NCBI GenBank assembly: GCA_001695595.3
Contig: MBPM02000095.1
Location: forward strand, 62,001-126,000
Direction: 5' to 3'
DNA: 64,000 bases
DNA from: Plasmopara viticola
Lineage: Eukaryota > Oomycota > Peronosporomycetes > Peronosporales > Peronosporaceae
Positions 36,613-46,599 of this stretch are shown one piece after another (position 1 is the first letter of the stretch; the number at the start of each line of letters is the position of its first letter). Below the pieces are notes generated by a model. It searched no databases and was not told where the DNA came from. It saw only the letters and a list, made by a program, of their open reading frames with translations. A program made the translations under genes and the position numbers.

Positions 36613-36966
36613 TGCCGTTGTAATGTAATGTAATGTAATGTATTACGTTATCGCGTTGCCAAGTTATGCACGTGCTAGGCTCAGTCTGGCTAGTCCACGG
36701 CATAGAGTGGTGTCCGCATACGTCGGGTCTCGTTCGGCGGGCAGTGCAGCCAGCACCGAGGTCGTGAGGGTCTTCCATTATTTTGTTTAGCCCTGACTTG
36801 GTAAGAGCCCAAGTGGCGCCCGGTGCTGGAGACCGTCGCGTCGAGGGTGAGACTTGTAAGAGACCTGCAGATGCCCGAGAGCACCTGCCCGAAGCGCGCG
36901 AGCATTTAGCCCCCGCGCTTGGAAGGAGGGCGTCACCCCAACCTTTTCCAGGCTCTTGCCGTTGTA
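36613..36966 (-). mobile_element. SINE-like retroposon, copy 3, with 10-bp target duplication
   Basis: The body is 36623-36956 (334 bp, minus orientation), homologous to the copies at 1543 and 29609. Direct repeats TGCCGTTGTA lie at 36613-36622 and 36957-36966. The tail here has four (AATGT)-type units, more than in copy 2, as expected for a slippage-prone 3' tail. It is inserted about 400 bp downstream of the START-FYVE-FIST gene. Confidence 0.88.
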
Positions 36967-37315
36967 TGTTTATAAAATGAGTATATAAAGTAAACTTTCT
37001 CCTTCTTCTTCTTGATCGATTTCATTCCATAGTGATCCCAAACGAACGGCGAATAAGCAATAAAAAAATAATGTCTCTTTATTTCTTAAATTCAATTGTA
37101 AGCGCTTATGGTCAGCATCGCTGATGTTAGCTCCGCGAAAATTGCTATCGAAAGCTGACTTCGGAGGAATCGTAATCAGGCTACGAACATCGAAAAAGGT
37201 AATGGACTCGTACGGAAAAGGCCCTTACCCAAGCCACAGACACAACGATTCTTATTGTCGCATTTGCAATCGCCTAATACGTTTTGCATAGCTCGTACCA
37301 GCTGGCACATAGTTG
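36967..37315. other. Junction between SINE copy 3 and the viral element
   Basis: No recognisable coding sequence. The palm and thumb part of the viral polymerase that should follow on the minus strand is not readable here, so the element is either truncated or decayed beyond recognition at this end. Confidence 0.4.
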
Positions 37316-38730
37316 CTAATGTCGAGCATTTTTAATCTGACGTCGCAATGCACGTGTCGCATGGATCTTTGAAAACCGAATGATGCTGTCTGTATCGATA
37401 GCTGCTAAGAGGCCGATGTTATTACGGTTGATATCGCAGCGACCGCTGTTGAAGCCAGACACTGGTACTTGACCAAGTTGCTGCTTAATCCTGCCATAGC
37501 CAGATCTCTGCTTACCGAAGCAAAGACTGCTGTGAAAAGAAAAGAAGCTGACATAATTCCCTTCTTCAATCCAGCTCTCCACATCTGACATCTTGTAGGT
37601 CTCACCAAGGATAGCACCTGAAAATTTCTATTCCAAGCATTGATGATCTACTGTAGAAGCAGCTTGTACTTCTTGACATTGTACTCTTGAATTTTCAAGG
37701 ATACACCACCAATGTATCCCTAAGCAGAACCTTTGGATTAGGCAGCGTATCTTCACAAATTAGCTATCGGCATACAGACACAGGAATGTGCTCGTTCGTG
37801 AAAATAGTACTCTCACCGTGTCGAGTCTCGTTAGGCTTAAAATAGCCTCGAAGTCATAAACGATAAAGTGGTCGTTGTACTTGTCAACATACATGGCTAG
37901 CATCGATTGAATAGTGTTCGGGACTAGTCGTTAGATAGTTGGTTCAGCTGGAAAACTTTTGATGTTTACAAGCTCACACCGATTTTTGGTATGGTCGCAA
38001 AAATCAATCCACACTTCGAACATTGGTACTTGGACCGAAGCATATCGGAGACCTCGACGTATAAAGCATGATAAACATGGAAAAGAATATCTATAGCAGC
38101 TACTTGTCTCTCTGAACGACGGATGCACTTAACTTCCACGTACTTACATCCATGAAGTAGACGCTGATACCGAAATGAAAGCATTCCTCAAGTTCATCGA
38201 GCTGCAGTGGTCAATTGGGCTTGAACCTTTCGTCTCAATATTTTCTGTAAGAGCAGGAGCGCTTGGACACTACATAGAGTCTGAATTCGGCGAGCATCTT
38301 TCTTAGCATGCTGATGCAAGTACATGCGATACAGTGAAGTACACAATAATTGTTGGTCTTGGAGAAGTTGTTTATGTGCTTGTTATCGCGGATAATTTGT
38401 GGGATAACAGCTTCACTATCGCTAAGTGCATGCTAACGCAAGTAAATGTAAATTTCAAACCCGGTGATCGCCTACAGATTATAGCCAGATTTGGGATAGT
38501 TTAGCAAATTAACCAGCTCCATGAACCTTATCTCTGAAAGAATTCTCTTACGGATACCAGATCGACTCTTTATAGCAACAGTGGTCTCATATACTAATGT
38601 GTTAGCCAGATTTGGGTGCCCGTACTGGGTAAATTCACCATCCGTAAGTAGTATAAGATCTTACCCCAGAGCAATGTCTATTTTGAAGGCGTTAGTACGA
38701 GTAGCAAGCACGTTCTCGAGCTAATGGAAC
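37316..38730 (-). pseudogene. Protein-primed DNA polymerase B, N-terminal and exonuclease part, decayed
   Basis: Minus-strand frames show the Polinton PolB order. A KHINNF...CVLHCIACTC block (38310-38390) corresponds to the conserved DN..I..L..CfFRClA region. It is followed by a DELEECFHFGISVYFMD stretch (38150-38200), a YQCSKCGLIF zinc-binding motif (38000-38040), the ExoI motif FIVYDFEAIL (37850-37880) and the PVSGFNSGRCDIN motif (37430-37460), equivalent to GFNSGKYDLN of the family. Many stops and shifts are present. Palm motifs are not visible, so only the front half survives. In an intact element this enzyme would replicate the viral genome. Confidence 0.75.
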
Positions 38731-39235
38731 ATCTCAGCAAGCTGGATACTGAGGGTTCGGTCTGGCACCCAATCGTACGTCATTGTCTATCATCGCTTGA
38801 CTTTTTATGTCAGAAAAAAGTGGATTAATATAGTTCGATCTCGGTGTTAAGTTCTCTTTCAGTGTTGTTAGTTCTTTTACCGTTTTCCGATCATTTCATA
38901 CATCTTAGAACTTTTATTCGGTAGTAGATTCTAATTATGTTTTTAGATAGAAAGTCATGCCGTGTTCCAAATGCTTAAACAATCAACGAGAGCTCACAAA
39001 GTTGCCATGTAAACTATGGACCATCTAGGAGGTAAGTCAAATCAAGAATCAGTTAATCTTTTTGGATTTAGTAGCAAGTTTTTTTACAGAACGGTTATGC
39101 GCAAACCATTTCGTAGTGAGCTTGAGCAAATATTCGCGATTCCGTTCCATTCCATCAATAGCCGCTATTTCATACTCTTAAATGAAAGAAATGATATTTG
39201 TCATACATATCAACCATGTTGTCATGACTCAGTGG
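38731..39235. pseudogene. Unassigned stretch within the viral element
   Basis: A 78-codon plus-strand frame (39016-39252) and a preceding Cys-containing short frame have coding-like composition but no recognised family. They could be decayed viral genes. Confidence 0.25.
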
Positions 39236-39293
39236 TAGCAAGTTTGTGGTAAATATCATGCATGATAGCATGATATTTACCACAAACTTGCTA
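39236..39293. repeat. Perfect 26-bp inverted repeat with 6-nt spacer
   Basis: The arms 39236-39261 and 39268-39293 are perfect reverse complements (beginning TAGCAAGTTTGTGG), with spacer ATGATA. The arms retain perfect identity while surrounding viral frames are riddled with mutations, which suggests either recent formation or a structure maintained by gene conversion. Confidence 0.9.
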
Positions 39294-39348
39294 TCTATGC
39301 GTTTTTCTATCGCATCATATACGGCTTAAGATGTTTTTTTAATTTCAG

Positions 39349-39369
39349 ATCACTCGCTGAGCGAGTGAT
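39349..39369. repeat. 21-bp palindrome
   Basis: ATCACTCGCT-G-AGCGAGTGAT is a perfect palindrome with one central base, 55 bp to the right of the 26-bp inverted repeat. It could be a site for a dimeric protein or a remnant of a terminal structure; nothing decides this. Confidence 0.7.
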
Positions 39370-39539
39370 TAAAACGGCAAGAGCTTCTTTTTCGAGCACA
39401 GCGACGTGTTTGACGAAACAAAATTAAGCGCAACATGTATGAAGGTGCATCGTGGGCAAGCGATGCTGATAAAACTATACCTTAACCGGTCGCAAAACTT
39501 TCAACGTCAACATAGACAGATTTGCCTGAGCCCTCTAGA

Positions 39540-41930
39540 AGACATTGACACTGAGGTCTCAGTACCGTTTCCTTAAATTAATACGCTCAATAGTGGGATG
39601 TAAGCAACTCCCGACACAACTGATGAAGGATTACAAATTCGCCTTGATACAACTGACAGAAATTTACAGGCTCGCCCTGATACAATTAATGAAAGACTTT
39701 TTTTACAAGCTCGCCTCGATATATTGGATCACAAATTTCAGGTTTGTCCTAACACCAAGGCTGTCAGTTCGAACATGGATCTTACAATACCGCCACAGAA
39801 GCTAACAATGGACTCTGAAGAACAAATCATATGAAGAGATTGGATTGAAGATATATTTCGAAGAGTATCCGAATTGGGTTGCTCTCCGAATTTGTCCCAT
39901 CCAAAGAAAAAAATGGTAAAAATGATTTGAGATACCGCCTCGAAGTTGAAGGGTCTTTCATTTTTATCATAGAAAATAAAAAGCGACATAGTTATGAAAC
40001 AATTGAATGGGTTGCCACAAAGCTAAGGAGCTAAAGTTCGGGAGACGGTGAGAACAACTAAATTGGTGAAGTTGGATCCATGCGTGATGAAGAAAATCGA
40101 ATGCGAACTTATGCGGAGCTGACGATGACAAGCTTCAGGATAAAAGACTGAATAAAATTCATTTCGCCAGTAAGTTGACTTCGACAAGCTCTGACAATGA
40201 CAAAAGTCGAATAAAGAGTTATGGATTTTACTTAGCAACATAGACATGTTTATATCAAATGAGCTAATGAAGAGTATCGTTTTCATTCTAAAAAAATAAA
40301 TCTGATGAATCCAATCTACGTCAATATGTTTGGACTATCGATATTTCTGTTGAAAAGTCCAATTCAAAGCATAAATCGGCTTTTTGATAAAATTTATTAG
40401 CAATCGACGCTTAGTACATTTTTAAGCATGGTTAGAAGCAGGGAATTAAAACTATCAGTGGTCGGGCCACCTGACTTCGAAAAGTCTATCAAACAATTAC
40501 GGAGAACCGACGATTATTATCGAGAGGTGCGACGTGGTATCAAAAGTCGACTGATTGATGACAGAAATGAAAATCGATCAATTCCCGACATTGATGCTGA
40601 ATAAATCCTACTGGATTCTTACACTAAGTTGGCTAACGAGCAAATTGCTATCCCATTTCGGATGCATTCAGTTGTAAGTTCAAATAACGGCATGAGACCG
40701 CACAAAGATTGCTATTTCGGTCAGCCAACAGCCTCTCGGTCTCTAAATATCAGCACGATCGCTAACTACAACATGAAACATTAACCAGTGTCTGGTGTTG
40801 CTTTGAAGGGGTTATTGAGAAATATTCAATGGATGGCTACATTCACATAGCTGCTTAATCATTTGGATGACTTAGATCTAAAATTGACTAGGTTTCTATT
40901 AAATGGTAAAGAAGCGGCTGATTCCATTGAAGAGAAAAATTTGAATGAAGGCTGTCGAAAAAACCTTGATCCGAATTAAGTGGCTTTAAATAAGGCTATT
41001 GTAAGGACTGCACAAGATATCACACGACAAGGTATAGGAGAACGCCATGACGAAGATCTATAAAAACTTCACGATGATGGTACGTATGGTGAGGCTCAGA
41101 AACGATATGAAGCGGCTTAGCTGAATGTGGAAGGATCTGTTATAAAGCAGCGAGATCCGCAGTCTATTCAGCTATTATTGCTAATAAGTCTCTTCATCAG
41201 TCTAAAAACTTGATGATATCCAGATGCTCAACTTAAATGACAAGATCGTGTTATGAAAGTGCTGGTGTCGATCCATTGGAAAGAGTGGTCGGACGTCGTA
41301 GAGCCTATAATCTGAATGGGATTTGGGGCTAAGCTACTCCATCGGCCTACGTATATCGACAACTGGGTAGCAAGTACATTCGTTTGCCAGAACTTGATGC
41401 TAAGACACTTGTATTGGCCTAAACGAGGTATATGCGATCATAGAGTTGATGATTAGTGTTGGTCTTTAAGCTATGATTAAGACCCTCGTCTATAAGTAGA
41501 ACACAGTCCAAAACGATTTCGATAAGCTCGCTTTGATGGCAAAAAATGTTTAAAGAGAATGTTGCCATCCCACATCTCCAGTGTCATTTCTATGATAGAC
41601 TCAAGGATCAGAACTCAATGGAGCGCTTAAAGTGTGCAACAATGCTCCACGTACAATTAAGCAGTTGAAGTCTTTCACAATGAATTTGTATAGTAACCAT
41701 CTCACCTCAAACAGCGATTTTTGAAATATTATCACTCGTATACGATAGTCAGACACAAAATGTTTTTCTCAGACAGGCGCATCATTGCAAAATCCGGGGG
41801 AAGCTATGGTGACAACGCCGATCTCAATGTCGCTGAGCGTAAGGCGATCATAAAAAAAATATCATTAGTGAGCGGCGTCAGAATACATAAGCAGCCGTTG
41901 GGTGGCAAAGCTGTTTAGAAAGCGAATGCT
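39540..41930 (+). pseudogene. Unassigned decayed viral coding region(s)
   Basis: Plus-strand frames have clear coding composition: charged and repetitive around 39615-39800 (DTTDEGLQIRLDTTDR), then 40430-40600 (a Lys/Arg-rich frame starting at the ATG near 40428) and 40860-41160 (KEAADSIEEKNLNEG; AIVRTAQDITRQGIGERH). The run ends with a 65-codon open stretch stopping at 41918. Stops interrupt every frame. No family was recognised; minor structural proteins are a guess from position. Confidence 0.35.
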
Positions 41931-42028
41931 TCAAATCAAATGGATGAGTTTCACAGTTTAGCCGGGGGCAAAACACAGAGTTGGGATTAACGGCCCAAGA
42001 AAAAAAAGACAGTAAAGGCATTTGCAAT

Positions 42029-42528
42029 TCAAGATATACCATTTCTTTTAGCTTTGTCGTCTAATCCTCGGTAAACACCGCTTTCTTTACCGCTGATACT
42101 TATCTTAAGTATTGTAGACCTTCTGTCAGGAGTTTTGGTAGGTAGAAAAACACTGACACCTAAGACAACAATCGGATCAGCTTTCAATACCGTCGATCCG
42201 ATAATTTGATTTGGTTCATCTGATGTCATATTCAATTCAGTTTCCTTACTTGGTATGCATTCTTTTCATAGCTCATGTATATATCACCAAAGAATTTCTT
42301 TGAGAACCAGTGAGCTGAAAATGAGCGCTCGTTATCGATTGAGTCGTGCCTATTATTGTACCCGTCGCGATGATTTAGATCGCGGTGATCAAATGCCCTG
42401 TACGCTTTTAGTGGGGTTGTGTCTCTGTATTGATCGTAAAGCTCACAATTGCTTCGAATACCAACAAACGATACAACACGGCCATCACAAAGTAAAACGT
42501 CATACTTTTTCAGTTGTTTGTCTGACAC
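42029..42528 (-). pseudogene. Unassigned decayed viral frame(s)
   Basis: Two adjoining minus-strand frames (42528-42232 and 42235-42029), of 98 and 68 codons, immediately downstream of the fibre relic. The second has a regular alternating hydrophobic pattern (DPIVVLGVSVFLPTK). No family was recognised. Confidence 0.3.
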
Positions 42529-42559
42529 AGTAAATTTGTAGCTTTACTCCTTCATGCTT

Positions 42560-43690
42560 GTTCTATACTACATAGTCAAGTTTTCAAATTTGCTATCCCT
42601 TTCAATCGATGTTGTATCAGCTTCATATTGTATGTCAATATCCTTGAATATTCTACATTGAGCTGTTGTTCCAAAAGTTCAAGCGATGGATTTTCTCCTT
42701 CCTTAGTATTATCTCTATAAAAACCTGATATCAAATCTGTGAGATCAGCCAATACTAGGTCTTGAGCGATGAGTCCTACTTCCTGACCTTGTCGATTCTC
42801 TGAAACAATCCATTCGTAAAGCTTGAAATCTACACAATCGTAAGTCGTTTGATACGATTGAGATGAGCATCGACAACGTTCTTTTTCAGTATTCTATCAG
42901 AAGTCATAGCCATGGCAACACAAGCAAAGTATCCGTTAACTTTGGCAGCGACGCTATACACAATCGGACCGAGGGTTAATTTTTTTTTTCAAAAAAATCA
43001 ATTATTTTAAAATCTGTTCGTAGTTCTTAAACAGTATGCGAGCCAGCTACGAATATCAAATTGATCGCATTGGTAATGGTTAGTGGTGTGCTAAGCCTTG
43101 TTGTTCCCAAGCCGAGGCGCTCTGAAGCCGTGAGAAGCAAAGTCTCGTCCCAAAGCAAAGGTCAGTATTTGAGATCTTACTAAGCTAAGTAGCGTTCGTC
43201 GAAGTGGCGTTAGTGCCGTTGTTCACTTCATCTATGGATTGACAAGGATACCAGTATATTGAAAATCACGGTATACGATCCATCGAGATACGATAGCCTT
43301 GATTCTTTAATCTCGCAATATGCTACCGAATTGGTAACGCTGATTTTAAGCTCTGTGATCCATCCTACAACAGTTGTAGTCGTTTGAGGCTATCAGCAAC
43401 TAAAATATCTCATGTGCTTCCGGATATAGTTGTACGAGCAACGTTTTACGTTTGTAGAACACGATCATGAGTCAAGGTTGTGCCAATATACGCTGCACCG
43501 TTCTGAAGTGCTACAACGCAAAGGACGAAGTGCCTTTTCCATTACCAAGCGACTGACCACTCGCAGCAGGATTAGACCAGTGGCTAATAATGTACCAATG
43601 TAAAAAATATTCCTTGCTGATGATATCACCCGAATATCTCCTATCGAAAGCGAGCTAAAATCCCCTGCCGTCCCTGAGACCAATGTCGCT
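42560..43690 (-). pseudogene. Fibre-like protein with C-terminal Peptidase_S74 (intramolecular chaperone) domain, decayed
   Basis: The upstream part (43683-43465) reads VSGTAGDFSSLSIGDIRVIS, the short-beta repeat style (GTxxxxSLSIGxTQVIxxxRNxxNIGT) of viral tail fibres. The downstream part (42930-42590) carries the S74/ICA signature: SDRILKKNVVDAHLNRI, then YEWIVSENRQGQEVGLIAQD, then LNVEYSRILTYNMKLIQHRL. S74 domains trimerise and self-cleave from fibres and spikes of viruses and phages. At least two frameshifts separate the blocks. Adjacent frames at 42528-42029 may belong to a neighbouring gene. Confidence 0.7.
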
Positions 43691-43699
43691 CCATTGATC

Positions 43700-44197
43700 G
43701 TAAAGAGATTGCCATTTCATCCGATATCCTAGTAGCGAAGCTCGGGAGAGCAACTAAGACCGGCACACTCTTCTTGACTAAGGATGAGCTGCAGGGGTCT
43801 GATGCGACACTTCATCTTCATCCTGAATCTTTTGCTAGAGCTCTTCGAGCACATAAATATTTTAAAGACACTCAATTAGCTAATGGAGGTCGTTTATCTA
43901 TGACTGATATAAAATTCGGAGCGAAACGTACCGTCGCTTACACAAAGCATACGGGCATCCTCACAGATGAATTAGATGCTGGCGAAATACTTTTTTAAGG
44001 GTAGGGCTACCAAACTAGAATACAATGATTTCATCAAGACGATTCGTGGTGAGGTTCGGCGACGGTACGAGATTGAAGTTTTCAAGCCAGCGACAAATGT
44101 AAAGCCCAAGAGATTAAAAAAGGGTTCACAAGAGGCGAAGGACCACATATCTAAGCTACGAGCTATGGAGAAAACTGGACGAGGTTTTAGAATCTGA
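43700..44197 (+). pseudogene. Unassigned viral frame, nearly intact
   Basis: Plus-strand frame 43774-43998 (start of open stretch near 43700) continues after one frameshift near 43985 into 44197, giving about 155 residues of basic sequence. It includes GAKRTVAYTKHTGIL and ends KTGRGFRI. It lies head-to-head with the fibre relic. The Lys/Arg-rich, amphipathic style recalls small structural proteins of Polinton and adenovirus-like viruses, but no family is demonstrable. Confidence 0.4.
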
Positions 44198-44209
44198 TTT
44201 CATTATAGA

Positions 44210-45000
44210 TAGTCCCTATAAATCGTCTATTTTTGTTCGAAGTAAGAGCATGATCGAAACGGATGTATCACGGAACTCACTTTTTGGTCGTTCTGGTTAT
44301 AGATACTGATCGCGATCGTTGAGCGCGACCCAGTATAACAATGCATATTGAGACGGTTTAAAGTTGATGAGCTAGCATCACCTCTGTCGAAGGCACTCAA
44401 AATATAATCAGATGCGACGTACTCATTTTTTTCAAATCTGTAAGAACTGGTGGGGTGAATGTGAGGAATGATATTTGTTAGTTGAGCACTCTTACCTGTT
44501 GCTGATGCAGCAGGGAAGGTAGCTTTAGTCAGGACCCAAATCCAGCATTATCAATTATCAGGCGAGGGATGCGAGTTGTTGTAGGTAATTCAGTGGTATA
44601 GGCCAGTTGTCGATCTCGTGTACCCGACCGGAAGGCTTGAAGGGGTCGGTAAGAAATCAATCTAAGCTGCAAAATAAACACTGTTCTCTGTTAATTCGAT
44701 ACCGAAAACATTGTTCCCAAATGCATCGATACGATGAGCTCCTTATTGATTAGAGCTGTCAAATTATTTCATCATAGCTGTAGTATCCGTCTTGAAGACT
44801 TTTGTTGAGCGTAAAAGTCGTTGACGCCGTTAGCATTTTAAATTGAAACGAGGTGTTCCGAAATTGGATAGCATTGATTTTGTACTTGGAGTTGAAGAGA
44901 GAGATTGACTGAATCGCACAAACAACATCTCGAAAACCGGCTGCCGAAAAAGGGAACTGATATTTCCACGAAAAAATGTTATACGTCTGCAACGAGGCTT
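44210..45000 (-). pseudogene. Penton-type minor capsid protein, decayed
   Basis: The minus strand shows FTLNKSLQDGYYSYDEI, a DAFGNNVFGIELTENSVYF block, FLPTPSSLPVGYT, then TGKSAQLTNIIPHIHPTSSY and DRGDASSSTLNRL, ending with a SRSTIAISIYNQNDQ strand. This is the order found in penton proteins of Polintons, Polinton-like viruses and virophages (pdGxYs.. / Pt.LP.gyt / NiiphI...s / ia...yDQ). It is broken by a few stops and shifts. These proteins form the pentameric vertices of the capsid. Confidence 0.6.
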
Positions 45001-46590
45001 GTACTATCAGTCTTCGAGAAGCTTGCCATGATAATTATACGAGTATCTATAATTTTTTAACATAATTTTGTTTTTTTATCGGGTTATCAAAGTCATATCA
45101 GGTTTTTTACTTGACTGAGTTGATAAGCAACATTCGGCCTTTTCCTTTTCGTGACTTTGTTGTAGTAATATACAATCGAAAGATCATCCACTCCTTTGAT
45201 ATTGAAGTCTGTATCGACCATGTGTACATCTCACTTCGAAGCAGCCCTAAAACCCGCTGCATTTTTAGGATTCAATCTGATGATCTTTTCCGCTGCAAAG
45301 TAGCTGTGAGATAAGAAAATGGTGCTGTGTCATATAGTGCGAGAACCTATTTTTCTAGAGTAGCTTGTTGTTACTGTTGTCTATTATGAGCTCAGTTTCT
45401 TTTGGGTGTATGTCGCACCTGGTCAACTTTGGGAGGTGAATCCGGGTCTACAAATGTGATTAAATTCTTGAGCATATCTCATTGAGCTCTTGGTGGGTGT
45501 TACGAGCAATACTCGTGAGAAGAGCAAATGCATGAGAAGCATCCTTAAAAATGAACTTGCAGAGATTGTTTTTCCTACGTGGTTTAGAATAGCACTCATC
45601 GTCGTGTGCTTTAATCACTTGATCGATACAGATTAGAGCAAAAAACTGAGTCCTGGTTTCGCGTATCACCAACCAATATTCAGATCACCGATCTACAATC
45701 CAACCTTCTCTCTACCACTAGACATCAAGAGGTATCTCAAATACCAGTATGCGCAAACACTATATCGTAGCAAGAACGACTATCGTCCGACATACATCAA
45801 GGAAATCGTTCCCGGAGTAGCTACGCAAGGGATTTTCCTCGTGCCGAGAACTTAAAATGGTATCAGTGGAATCGGGGACTATTTCGTGCCAATCTAATAC
45901 TGAATTGATCCGCTGTTGCTCCGACTTTCTTGATTGGTATTACCCCTGGAACAGCTACTGCAAGTAAAGCTCGTGTACACGACTCTACACGTTCTTGTAC
46001 TAATATGTACGGCATGACATTTGACTCTGGAGGATATGCCTTCTTTGGGATTTGAAGGCATTACATTCAACTAGAGTTTATTTCTCTCAATAAAACAAGG
46101 GTCAGCGACTGCTTTAAAGGTGAAAGTTCTCGATGCTTTTAAAGACATAGCTGGGTCTAGGGTCTGTTTCTGGAAGTATGATTATATTTCATGATCGGAA
46201 CACTAAATTTGAATTCAAGAATTGTCAGATTCAGGTCCTTATATTGATTGTTTGCAATCGAGCCTAGCAAAAACCATGCCCCACAGTGATCTCCATAGGT
46301 ACCTCGATACTGTTTAGGATTATACTCCCCTTTATAAGAGCAGACTTGTCCATAAAATCGAAGTATTCCCCACTATCGACACATGTCCAGTGTTCAATGT
46401 CTCGGTTAGGACTTCTCGTCAGTTTCAGATAGCTCTCTTTCTTAGGAATCGGTTTTGCAATGTCACTTGGCTCGAAATATACCGTCCATATGTACTCCAA
46501 CTCCTTCCGCAGGCTCGAAATGATTTTGGTCGCTGGTGACCGGTTCGATAAGATCGACCATAATATTTAATTTCACAAAAGAATATTGCG
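45001..46590. pseudogene. Unassigned region between the capsid genes
   Basis: Coding-like composition is seen on both strands: plus NPTFSLPLDIKRYLKYQYAQ near 45690-45750 and KVKVLDAFKDIAGSRVCF near 46120-46165; minus frames at 45672-45460 and 46500-46264. Because both strands look plausible I cannot assign a direction or a family. Confidence 0.25.
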
Positions 46591-46599
46591 TTCCATTAA

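Noticed and set aside
36670..36745. tRNA-like A/B boxes in the reverse orientation of the 330-bp SINE family (AGGCTCAGTCTGG, CTCGTTCGGCGG)
   Set aside because: The B-box match is poor, and in that orientation the tail would be at the 5' end, contrary to retroposition from that strand.
36690..36980. Open frames inside the SINE-like copies (also 1560-1820 and 29645-29887)
   Set aside because: They are by-products of the GC-rich repeat body, not conserved in frame between copies.
44759..44992. A host gene in the viral region
   Set aside because: Sequence blocks match penton-type capsid proteins and frames are broken as in the rest of the element.
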